Below are positions 50,559 to 57,685 of a DNA stretch of 64,000 nt, in pieces. A model generated the notes under the pieces. It made no database searches. It saw nothing but the letters and a program-made list of their open reading frames with translations, and had not been told where the DNA came from. Made by a program: the position numbers and the translations under genes. Source of the DNA: Solirubrobacter taibaiensis (GTDB lineage Bacteria; Actinomycetota; Thermoleophilia; Solirubrobacterales; Solirubrobacteraceae); assembly GCA_027587225.1 (NCBI GenBank), contig JAPDDQ010000002.1:62001-126000 (forward strand), written 5' to 3'. Each line of letters begins with the position of its first letter. Position 1 is the first letter of the stretch.

Positions 50559-50626
50559 GACCCGGCCACAGTCACGCCGGGAGGGCGGCGGGTGTCCCCG
50601 TCACTCAGACCCCGGAGCTCCCTGAA

Positions 50627-51826
50627 ATGGCCATCTCGCCTCCCGCGCCGCTCGCCGGCGCACCCCTGTCGGACCGCCTCGCCGCCACGCAGTCCTCGCC
50701 CGTGCGCGAGCTGCTGCAGATCGCGATGCGGCCGGAGATCATCTCGCTCGCCGGCGGCCTGCCCGCGCCGGACACGTTCGACGTGCCCGGCCTGCGCGCC
50801 GCGTTCGAAGCGGTTCTTGCGGGCCCCGACGCCATCCGTGCGCTGCAGTACTCCACGACCGAGGGCGACCCGGCGTTACGCGCGCGGCTCGCGACGTTCA
50901 TGTCCACGCGCGGGCTGGAAGTCGCCGCGGACGACCTGCTGATCACGACCGGCTCCCAGCAGGCGCTGGGCCTGATCGCGAGCGCGCTGCTGAACCCCGG
51001 CGACGTCGTCCTGGTCGAGGACCCGACGTATCTCGCCGCGCTGCAGGCGTTCCAGCTCGCCGACGTCCGCGCCGTGGCGGTCCCGTGCGACGAGCACGGC
51101 CCGGATCCGGAGGCGCTGCTGGAGATCGCCCGGCAGGAGGGCGCGAAGGTCGCGTACCTCATCCCGACCTTCCAGAACCCGACCGGCCGCACGATGCCCG
51201 CCGAGCGGCGCGCCGCGATCGCCGCCGCCGCGGCCGAGGCCGGTCTGTGGCTGGTCGAGGACGATCCCTACAGCGCGCTGCGCCTGGAGGGCCAGGACGC
51301 CGACCTGCTGGCCGCGTACGCGCCCGAGCGCACGATCGTCATCCAGACGCTGTCGAAGGTGCTCTCACCCGGTCTGCGGATCGGCTACCTGCGCGCTCCC
51401 GCGGCGCTGCGCGGCCCGCTCGCCGTCGCCAAGCAGGCCGCTGACCTGCACACGTCCACGATCACTCAGCTCGCCGCCGAGCGCTGGCTCGCCGAACACG
51501 ACCTGGGCGAGCACATCGCTTCCCTCGCCGCGCACTACCGCCCGCGCCGCGATGCGCTGCTCGAGGGCCTGCGCGAGCACCTGCCCGCAGGCACGCGGTT
51601 GACCGAACCAGAAGGTGGGCTCTTCATCTGGGTCGAGTTGCCGGACGGCTACGACGCCGAGGCGATCCTGCCGGGCGCGATCGAGCGCGGCGTGGCGTTC
51701 GTCCCGGGCAAGTACTTCTACGCGGGCCCGGCGCCCGCGGGGGCGCTGCGTGTGTCGTTCGCAACCGCCACGCCGGACGAGCTGCGCGAGGGCGCCGCCC
51801 GTCTCGGAGCGGCCTGCAGGGGGTAG
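50627..51826 (+). CDS. PLP-dependent class I/II aminotransferase (2-aminoadipate/LysN-like)
   Basis: 399 residues with a weak GGAG site 9 bases upstream. Fold-type I features: EIISLAGGLPAPDTF, YSTTEGDPALR, TTGSQQALGLI, EDPTYLAALQAF, the NPTGRTMP loop, EDDPYSALRLEG (Asp to PLP N1), and the PLP Lys in QTLSKVLSPGLRIGYL. C-terminal EGGLFIWVELPDG binds substrate carboxylate. This pattern matches the multi-substrate aminotransferases of the LysN/KAT II group. Substrate may be 2-aminoadipate, aromatic or branched amino acids; the leader peptide hints at amino-acid control. Confidence 0.92.
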   Translation: MAISPPAPLAGAPLSDRLAATQSSPVRELLQIAMRPEIISLAGGLPAPDTFDVPGLRAAFEAVLAGPDAIRALQYSTTEGDPALRARLATFMSTRGLEVAADDLLITTGSQQALGLIASALLNPGDVVLVEDPTYLAALQAFQLADVRAVAVPCDEHGPDPEALLEIARQEGAKVAYLIPTFQNPTGRTMPAERRAAIAAAAAEAGLWLVEDDPYSALRLEGQDADLLAAYAPERTIVIQTLSKVLSPGLRIGYLRAPAALRGPLAVAKQAADLHTSTITQLAAERWLAEHDLGEHIASLAAHYRPRRDALLEGLREHLPAGTRLTEPEGGLFIWVELPDGYDAEAILPGAIERGVAFVPGKYFYAGPAPAGALRVSFATATPDELREGAARLGAACRG

Positions 51827-51838
51827 GCGAAGGGCTAC

Positions 51839-51970
51839 ATGACCGAACGCCCACGCCCGAACCTGGACCGAGTCCGCGACGCGATGCGCGAGGCGGACGA
51901 ACGCGACGACTCCGCACCGCCCGACCCGGAACCCGAAGAGACCGCCGAGGAAGATGACGAAGACACGTGA
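51839..51970 (+). CDS. Small acidic protein, 43 residues
   Basis: MTERPRPNLDRVRDAMREAD followed by a very acidic tail ending EEDDEDT. GAAGGG lies 4 bases upstream, and it begins 12 bases after the aminotransferase stop. It is too short for a family. Similar short acidic proteins are common in actinobacteria. Its stop codon forms part of the palindromic element behind it. Confidence 0.55.
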   Translation: MTERPRPNLDRVRDAMREADERDDSAPPDPEPEETAEEDDEDT

Positions 51971-52001
51971 ACATAAAGAGGGACTGTCCCTCTTTATGTT
52001 C
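51969..52001. repeat. Palindromic element copy 5 (longest)
   Basis: Arms of 16 bases (GAACATAAAGAGGGAC with its complement) around a central T. It contains the stop of the acidic protein on one side and the ATG of the small membrane protein on the other. Confidence 0.92.
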
Positions 52002-52229
52002 GCTGCGCTCGGGATCGGTGTCGCCGCGCTCGCGCTCGCGTTGCTCGGCTACACGTTCCCTGGCGTGATCGCCGGGGCCGCGGCCGCCTGGATGGGCGGC
52101 CGGGCCTGGTCGGAGGCCCCGAAAGATAAAGAGGGACTGTCCCCCTTTATCTTCGCGGCGCTCGGGTGCGGCGGTCTGGCGCTCGCGATCGGCTTCATCG
52201 CGCTCGTCCAGACCGCCTATCCCGACTAG
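51996..52229 (+). CDS. Small two-helix membrane protein built on the palindromic element
   Basis: 77 residues from the ATG 51996 in the repeat; the frame is open back to an ATG at 51954, which would add HKEGLSLF. Two hydrophobic helices (FAALGIGVAALALALLGYTFPGV and FAALGCGGLALAIGFIALV) are each preceded by KEGLSLF/KEGLSPF encoded by the palindromes, so the protein has two similar halves. No family recognised. The end overlaps the convergent FG-GAP gene by 4 bases. Whether it is translated is unproven. Confidence 0.5.
   Translation: MFAALGIGVAALALALLGYTFPGVIAGAAAAWMGGRAWSEAPKDKEGLSPFIFAALGCGGLALAIGFIALVQTAYPD
52123..52153. repeat. Palindromic element copy 6
   Basis: Arms of 15 bases with one mismatch (AAGATAAAGAGGGAC against GTCCCCCTTTATCTT) around a central T. 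In-frame within the small membrane protein, reading KEGLSPF. Confidence 0.88.
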
Positions 52230-54412
52230 GGGGTGGTCGTCGAGAGCGTGAAGGTCACGCTCTTGCTGTAGGTGCCGGTACGCAGCGGATCGTTGGCCTT
52301 GATCAGCTGCTTGAACGTGATGCCGACGGTCTCGTTGGAGGCCGGGCCGGTCCAGACGCTCTTGGCGAGCTGGATGCGGAGCGGCTCGGCGAGCGAGAAC
52401 GTGCCGTTGGTCATGCGACCCGGGTCGCTGTAGGACAGCGTCGCGTCGCCGGCCGTGGTGAGCACGGTGGCGGTGGTCGTGGCCGTGTAGTCGTTCATGA
52501 CGCCCGGGATGAACGGCGGGAACGAAGCCGCCGGGCCGAGCGTGAGCGAGAGGACGGCCGGGACGGTGCCGCCGACGCCGCCGCTCGCGACCACGACGAC
52601 GTCGTAGGTGACGGACTTGGTCGTGGTGTTGCCGGCCGCGTCACGCGCGGTGACGACGATCGTGTGCGGGCCGATGTCCTCGGGGCCGGTCGAGAGCGCG
52701 CCGCCGTTGAGGATCGGGCGCCCGCGGTCGGTCGCCATGCAACTGGCGACGGTGTTGTCGTCGTCGCAGGAGAACGACACCGTGGCGGCCGTGCCGACCG
52801 GCACCTTCGCGCCGTCGAGCGGTGAGCCGATCGTGATCGTCGGCGCGACGGGGTCCACGACGCCGTTGAGCAGCAGCGCGTAACCGCGGTCGCGGCCGGT
52901 GCCCACGGGCGACTGCGGGTTGGAGTCCCAACCAGGGATGCCGACGGCGGCGACGTTGACGCCACTATTGGAGAGGTCGCCGAGACCCGCGACGCTCCAA
53001 CCGGCCTGGTCACCCCACCGGTAGCCTCCGCCGCCCATCAGCAGCTGGCCCTTGCCGGTCAGCTGACCGGCGTTCACGGTGGCCGGGGTCTTGGAGCCGT
53101 AGACCACGTACGCCGCGCCGATCGACTCCTGCGGCCCCACGCCGGCCAGCGTCGGTCCCGACGCGCGATCCGTGCCCGGGGCGCCGAGCAGGACTTCGCC
53201 GAGCCCGTCGCCGTTGAGGTCAGGTGAGGTGGCCACGGACCAACCCGCGCCGTCCTGCGTCTTGGCCCCGTCGATGCGGTAGGAGCCCGCACCGAGCGAG
53301 GCGAGCGGGAACGCCGCCGTCGGCTTCAGGACGTACGCCGCGCCCGCCATGAACGCGCCGGACTCGCCGTGGAACGGGACGCCGACCACGAGCTCGGGCT
53401 TCTTGTCGCCGTCGACGTCACCCGCGGCCAGCGACCAGCCGGACTGGTCGTCGGCGTCGCCGTCGAAGCGCCGGGAGGCTGCACCCAGCTCGACATCGCC
53501 AGCGCCTTGACCCGGGACCACGTAGGTGGAACCGGCGGCGTCCTTGGCGCCGATGGCCGACACGGCCACGTCGCTCTTGCCGTTGCCGTCGAAGTCGCCG
53601 GCCGCGACCGCCCAGCCCGTGCGGGCCGCGGCGGACTCGCCGCCGATGCGGAACCCGTCGTAGGCGGCGCCGAGGTCGGTGTTGCCCTGGTCGGCCTTGC
53701 CGAACACGACGTACGCCGCGCCGGCGTCCTTCTTGCCGGCCGTCTGGGTGCCGATGGCGCCGAGGACGAAGTCCTTGCGGCCGTCGCCGTTCACGTCACC
53801 GGCGGCGACGGAGTAGCCCGCGCGGTCACCCGCGGCGGCGCCGTCGATGCGGAAGCCGGCGGTGTTGGTCGCGAGGTCGATCTCGGCGCTCGAGGCGCGG
53901 CCGTAGACCACCTGCGCGCCACCGGCGCTCAGGCGCGTGGAGGGGTCGCTCCACGGCGTGCCGATCAGCAGGTCGTCCTTGCCGTCGCCGTTGACGTCGC
54001 CGGCGGGGGCCAGCGACCAGCCGAGGTGGTCGCCCGCGAGCGCGCCCTCGATGCGGACGCCGTTGGCGCCGAGGGCGGCGAGGTCCACGGACGCGCCCTG
54101 AGACGCCTTGCCGAAGATCACGTAGACCGCGCCGGCCTGCGCGCGGGTCGGGCCGTCGGCGCCGAGCATCCACATGCCGAGCGCGACGTCCTTGAAGCCG
54201 TCGCCGTTGAAGTCGCCGGCGGAGACGATCTTGTCGCCGACCTTCGCGGCGGCGGGCAGGTTCCCGATCTTGACGTTCGCTTCGGTGAGCAGGTCCACGG
54301 GACCACCCGCGGCGAGCGTTCCCGCATGGGCAGCGGGCGCGATCCCCGCGCACACGGCTGCCCACACGCCGGCGGCGACCACGAAGCGCCGTCGTCTTGA
54401 TTCCTTGAACAC
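52226..54412 (-). CDS. Secreted FG-GAP (integrin-like beta-propeller) repeat protein
   Basis: 728 residues from GTG 54412 with GAGGGAAG upstream. Sec signal RRRRFVVAAGVWAAVCAGIAPAAHA. About seven FG-GAP repeats of the form SVAAGDVNGDGRKDFVLGAIG and GAAYVVFGKADQ, each with a Ca-binding D-x-N-x-D-G-x-x-D loop (DFNGDGFKD, DVNGDGKDD, DLNGDGLGE), make a beta-propeller. The C-terminal third has Ig-like domains (VDPVAPTITIGSPLDGAKVP, DAAGNTTTKSVTYDV). Such proteins bind ligands or matrix at the surface; no enzyme motif is seen. Divergent from the M28 peptidase. Confidence 0.92.
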   Translation of the reverse strand: MFKESRRRRFVVAAGVWAAVCAGIAPAAHAGTLAAGGPVDLLTEANVKIGNLPAAAKVGDKIVSAGDFNGDGFKDVALGMWMLGADGPTRAQAGAVYVIFGKASQGASVDLAALGANGVRIEGALAGDHLGWSLAPAGDVNGDGKDDLLIGTPWSDPSTRLSAGGAQVVYGRASSAEIDLATNTAGFRIDGAAAGDRAGYSVAAGDVNGDGRKDFVLGAIGTQTAGKKDAGAAYVVFGKADQGNTDLGAAYDGFRIGGESAAARTGWAVAAGDFDGNGKSDVAVSAIGAKDAAGSTYVVPGQGAGDVELGAASRRFDGDADDQSGWSLAAGDVDGDKKPELVVGVPFHGESGAFMAGAAYVLKPTAAFPLASLGAGSYRIDGAKTQDGAGWSVATSPDLNGDGLGEVLLGAPGTDRASGPTLAGVGPQESIGAAYVVYGSKTPATVNAGQLTGKGQLLMGGGGYRWGDQAGWSVAGLGDLSNSGVNVAAVGIPGWDSNPQSPVGTGRDRGYALLLNGVVDPVAPTITIGSPLDGAKVPVGTAATVSFSCDDDNTVASCMATDRGRPILNGGALSTGPEDIGPHTIVVTARDAAGNTTTKSVTYDVVVVASGGVGGTVPAVLSLTLGPAASFPPFIPGVMNDYTATTTATVLTTAGDATLSYSDPGRMTNGTFSLAEPLRIQLAKSVWTGPASNETVGITFKQLIKANDPLRTGTYSKSVTFTLSTTTP

Positions 54413-54443
54413 GTACTTCCCTCTTCCTTGGGCCGATTCACTA

Positions 54444-54488
54444 GCTGATCAGCCCGTCCCCGACGCCACTATGGCGCGTAGTACTACG
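54444..54488. promoter_or_regulatory. Two perfect palindromes in a divergent intergenic region
   Basis: GCTGATCAGC (54444-54453) and CGTAGTACTACG (54477-54488), followed by an imperfect half GTCGTAGAAC. The 228-base region between the FG-GAP and M28 genes is otherwise featureless apart from ribosome sites. They could be binding sites of a dimeric regulator. Confidence 0.35.
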
Positions 54489-54640
54489 CCGCGTCGTAGA
54501 ACTGGTCTTACGGGGGAACCCAAACGGTCAGGAGAGTCACATGAGAGCGAGTTGCCGCTCTAGCGTGGGAGGTCTGTGAGCACCGCCCGTCCCGTCGAGC
54601 TCGCATCCAGGTCACATCGGATGAGGAAGAGACTGAACCC

Positions 54641-56125
54641 GTGCGGAAGAACACCCTTGCGGTGCTCGCCGTCGCCGTGCTGGGGGCAACAGCCCCGGCC
54701 GTGGCGCAGGCGGACCCCGACACCAAGCCGCTGAGAGACGCGGTGAACCGGGGCGAGGTGCTCCGGTACGCGCAGCGCCTCCAGGCCATCGGCATGGCCA
54801 ATGAGAACCAGCGCAGCACCGCTTCGGCGGGCAACTTCGAGAGCCTGGACTACGTCGTCCAAGAGCTGCGCGACATCGGCTACAACCCGACGCTGGTGCC
54901 GTACGCGAACACCAGCGCGCCCAACACGTGGTCCGAGCGCACCCCCGCGGTGCTCGAGACAGCTACCAAGACCTACACGCCGGGCCTCGCCGGCGAGATC
55001 GCGACCATGACGTGGTCGACGAGCGGTGACATCAACGCGCAGGTGATCCCGGTCAACCGGATCCTGATCCCGCCCACTGGCACCGCGGACAGCCAGCGCT
55101 CCGGTTGCGCGCTGGCCGACTTCCCGGCCACTGTCAAGGACAACATCGCGCTGGTCCAGCGCGGCGGCTGCACCTTCATCGAGAAGGCCGTCAACGCTCG
55201 CGCCGCGGGCGCGAAGGCCGTCCTGGTCATGAACGAGGGTCAGACGGGCCGCACCGGCTCGGGCTCCAGCGCTACCGCGCGCTTCGGCTCGCTCCCGTAC
55301 CCGGGCCTGATGGCCGCGGGCCTGAGCTACGCCGCCGGCAAGGAGCTCTACGACGCCGCCCAGCTCGGCCCGGTCAACGTCCACCTCAAGACGGACGTGA
55401 ACCTCAACCAGCGGATCGACTACGACATCATCGCCGAGACCGAAGGCGGCGATCCCAACCGCATGCTGATGGTCGGCGCCCACATCGACGGCGTCACCGC
55501 CGGCCCGGGCATCAACGACGACGGCTCCGGCACGGCCATGAACCTGGCCATCGCCAACCAGATCAAGCAGCTCGGCGTCGCGCCCAAGTACAAGATCCGC
55601 TTCGGCTGGTTCTCGGGCGAGGAGCAGGGGCTGTTCGGCTCGCAGGCCTACGCCAACCAGCTCAACACGCTGGAGACCTCACGGTTCCTGGGCATGCTCG
55701 ACTACGACATGCTCGCGTCGACGAACTACATCCCGTTCGTCTACACCGACGGCACCACGAGCACCCCGCCGAGCGCTGAGGCGGTCCTCGGGGGCAACCA
55801 CAGCACCTTCCTCCAGCAGAACCTCGGCATCTCCAGCACGCCGTACATCTTCGACAACCGCTCCGACTACGCGGGCTTCCGCACCCGCGGCGTCCCGGCC
55901 ACCGGCCTCTACACGGGTGCCGAGACGGTCAAGTCCGCCGCCCAGGTGGCCCAGTGGGGCGGCCAGGCCGGCATCCAGGCCGACCCGTGCTACCACGAGT
56001 GGTGCGACACCGTGTTCAACCTGAGCGAGTACGGGATGAACAACTTCACCGACGCCCTGGCGAACGGTGTCTGGTCCTTCGCCGGCCCCGGAGCCATCGA
56101 GCTCCCGGTCCGCACAGACAACTAA
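54641..56125 (+). CDS. Secreted M28 aminopeptidase with PA domain
   Basis: 494 residues from GTG 54641 (GAGGAAGAGAC upstream). Signal peptide TLAVLAVAVLGATAPAVAQA. M28 zinc site: GAHIDG, GINDDGSG, SGEEQGLFGS (Glu-Glu), LDYDML and the last His in YHEWCD. A PA (protease-associated) insert is at about 130-245 (IALVQRGGCTFIEKAVNARA). This is the aminopeptidase Y/SGAP group that removes N-terminal residues outside the cell. All five metal ligands are visible. Confidence 0.94.
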   Translation: MRKNTLAVLAVAVLGATAPAVAQADPDTKPLRDAVNRGEVLRYAQRLQAIGMANENQRSTASAGNFESLDYVVQELRDIGYNPTLVPYANTSAPNTWSERTPAVLETATKTYTPGLAGEIATMTWSTSGDINAQVIPVNRILIPPTGTADSQRSGCALADFPATVKDNIALVQRGGCTFIEKAVNARAAGAKAVLVMNEGQTGRTGSGSSATARFGSLPYPGLMAAGLSYAAGKELYDAAQLGPVNVHLKTDVNLNQRIDYDIIAETEGGDPNRMLMVGAHIDGVTAGPGINDDGSGTAMNLAIANQIKQLGVAPKYKIRFGWFSGEEQGLFGSQAYANQLNTLETSRFLGMLDYDMLASTNYIPFVYTDGTTSTPPSAEAVLGGNHSTFLQQNLGISSTPYIFDNRSDYAGFRTRGVPATGLYTGAETVKSAAQVAQWGGQAGIQADPCYHEWCDTVFNLSEYGMNNFTDALANGVWSFAGPGAIELPVRTDN

Positions 56126-57187
56126 CTACGCAGCAGCGAGCAGCCCGAGCTCATCGGCGCGCGCGACCGCCTCAGCGCGGTTGCGCACGCCGAGCTTGCG
56201 GAAGATCGACGAGGCGTGCTGCTTGACCGTGTTCGGGGAGAGCCCGAGGTCGCGCGCGATCACCGGGTTCGTCGCGCCGGCCGCGAAGGCGTAGAGCACG
56301 TCGCGCTCACGCGGGGAGACACCGGCACTCGGCTCGACCTCCACGGGTTGCGCGATCGTCCCGTCCTCACGCAGCGCGAGGGTCGGGATGCCGGGCAGTG
56401 CCATGTCCGGCGAGCCGGCGAGGATGAGCTGCGGATCGAGGCGCTGCGCCATCACGTGGGCGTCGGCGACCGTACGGGCTCCGGCACAGGCCGCGACCCA
56501 CGGCCGGCCGTGCAGCCCGAGCAGGACGCCGGCGCGGCGGATGTCGACCCGGTCGGCCACGAGCACGCGCAGCGGCTCGGACGGCTCGAGGAACGGCTCG
56601 TGCGCGTCGGCGACGATCCCGAGGCGACGCGCGGCGTGGACCGCTCCCGCGCGGTTGCGGGCGCCGAGCTTGTCGTAGATACCGAGCATGTGGTGCTTGA
56701 CCGTGCCCGGCGCGAGGAACATGGTGGCGCCGATCTCCGCGTTGGTCAGCCCGGCGCCGACGAGGCGCAGGATCTCCCGCTCACGCGGCGTGAAGCGCAC
56801 GACGCCGGCCGGATTGAGCGCGGGCTCGGGCGCGCCACCGCAGGCCAGCTCCCGCACCGCGGCGAGGATCTCGCGGGCCGGCGCCTCGCGGGCGATCACG
56901 CCGTGGGCGCCCGCGGCCCGGGCGGTGCGCAGCGGTAGGTCGTCCCAGCGGGAGGCGAGGAGCGCGGTCCGCGCGCCGGTGGCGGCGATCCGCTCGCACA
57001 CCGGCAGGCCGAGGCCCACGTCCACGAGCGCGAGGTCGAAGCCCGGCGCAGGCTCATCGCGGAGCGCGCAGCGTTCAACCCACGGGACGCGCGTCAGCAG
57101 CCAGCGCAACCCGTTGCCCAGCACCTCATCACCATCGACCACCAGAACTCGTACGTGACGCGCTCTGGTCCCTTCCGCGACCAACAC
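56126..57187 (-). CDS. Tandem response-regulator-like LuxR protein (REC-HTH-REC'-HTH)
   Basis: 353 residues from GTG 57187, 7 bases after TAGGAA. Receiver-like domain 1 (RVLVVDGDE, phospho-Asp in LALVDVGLG) lacks the usual Lys (GVIAREA); LuxR HTH 1 is FTPREREILRLVGAGLTNAEIG with the TVKHHMLGIYDKLGARNR helix. Then a shortened second receiver-like part without a clear phospho-Asp, and HTH 2 (VSPRERDVLYAFAAGATNPV, TVKQHASSIFRKLGVRNR). Two complete DNA-binding domains in one chain suggest a built-in dimer. No kinase is adjacent. The ACT gene lies 58 bases upstream on the same strand. Confidence 0.85.
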   Translation of the reverse strand: MLVAEGTRARHVRVLVVDGDEVLGNGLRWLLTRVPWVERCALRDEPAPGFDLALVDVGLGLPVCERIAATGARTALLASRWDDLPLRTARAAGAHGVIAREAPAREILAAVRELACGGAPEPALNPAGVVRFTPREREILRLVGAGLTNAEIGATMFLAPGTVKHHMLGIYDKLGARNRAGAVHAARRLGIVADAHEPFLEPSEPLRVLVADRVDIRRAGVLLGLHGRPWVAACAGARTVADAHVMAQRLDPQLILAGSPDMALPGIPTLALREDGTIAQPVEVEPSAGVSPRERDVLYAFAAGATNPVIARDLGLSPNTVKQHASSIFRKLGVRNRAEAVARADELGLLAAA

Positions 57188-57245
57188 GCACCCATTCCTA
57201 GTCCCTTCGGGGGAGAGACACCAAACGATCCGGCGCTGATTCCTC

Positions 57246-57491
57246 TCAACGGGTCGCGACGCCGAGCACGTCGATCGCGCCCTCCAGACGGCCTCGCAGG
57301 AGCTGCAAGTGGCGCTCGTCGGCACTTACCGCGAGCTCGATCCGGTCCTGCGCGTACGTCATCGCGAGCACCCGCGCGCCGCGGCGCTGACAGATTCCGA
57401 GCACGCGCAGGAGAACTCCGGGGCGGTCGAGGACCTGCACGGACAACCGTGTGACGGAGGAGGGGGCGACGCCGGGGGGCAGGAGGAGCAT
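57246..57491 (-). CDS. Stand-alone ACT-domain protein, IlvN/IlvM-like
   Basis: 81 residues from ATG 57491. It is one ACT domain of the acetolactate synthase small-subunit type: RLSVQVLDRPGVLLRVLGICQRRGARVLAMTYAQ, then a second beta-alpha-beta. Such domains bind branched-chain amino acids for feedback control. No large subunit (ilvB) is adjacent. The gene sits behind an isoleucine-rich leader peptide and attenuator-like hairpins, which supports a role in branched-chain amino acid metabolism. AAAGG lies about 9 bases upstream, partly in a stem. Confidence 0.85.
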   Translation of the reverse strand: MLLLPPGVAPSSVTRLSVQVLDRPGVLLRVLGICQRRGARVLAMTYAQDRIELAVSADERHLQLLRGRLEGAIDVLGVATR

Positions 57492-57493
57492 GG

Positions 57494-57584
57494 AGGGACC
57501 TTTCTCGTCCCTAGAAGTCGCGCAAGCACCATCCGCCACGTCCCTAAGGAACGACAGAGGCCCGCGGTATGGAAGCCGCGGGCC
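57494..57584 (-). terminator. Attenuator region between the leader peptide and the ACT gene
   Basis: A strong hairpin, GGCCCGCGG (57559-57567) with CCGCGGGCC (57576-57584), overlaps the leader stop codon. Downstream, AGGGAC/GTCCCT pairs at 57494-57499 with 57507-57512 next to the ACT start, and a second GTCCCT at 57540-57545 can compete for the same partner. The layout fits transcription or translation attenuation by ribosome stalling. Confidence 0.6.
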
Positions 57585-57649
57585 TAGCGAATAATGATGA
57601 TGGCGATGGGGGAGCCGCTCAGCGCGCGGTGCGTGGGGAGCGGCTCCAT
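57584..57649 (-). CDS. Ile-rich leader peptide (ilvL-like)
   Basis: 21 residues: MEPLPTHRALSGSPIAIIII followed by Arg and TAG, with five Ile among the last seven residues. Such runs stall ribosomes when charged tRNA-Ile is scarce. It is leaderless: TAGCAT ends 7 bases before the ATG. The terminator-like hairpin begins at its stop codon. Too short for standard gene calls. Confidence 0.7.
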   Translation of the reverse strand: MEPLPTHRALSGSPIAIIIIR

Positions 57650-57656
57650 GTCCCCA

Positions 57657-57685
57657 ATGCTACACGGCGACCGTGAAACGGCCAA
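57657..57685 (-). promoter_or_regulatory. Promoter of the Ile-rich leader
   Basis: On the minus strand TTGGCC (57680-57685), 17 bases, TAGCAT (57657-57662). It overlaps the last codons of the chemoreceptor gene. Confidence 0.5.

Noticed and set aside
50559..50626. T-box riboswitch before the aminotransferase
   Set aside because: A loose resemblance to the T-box sequence near 50585-50600 but no specifier loop or proper antiterminator; a leader peptide is a better fit.
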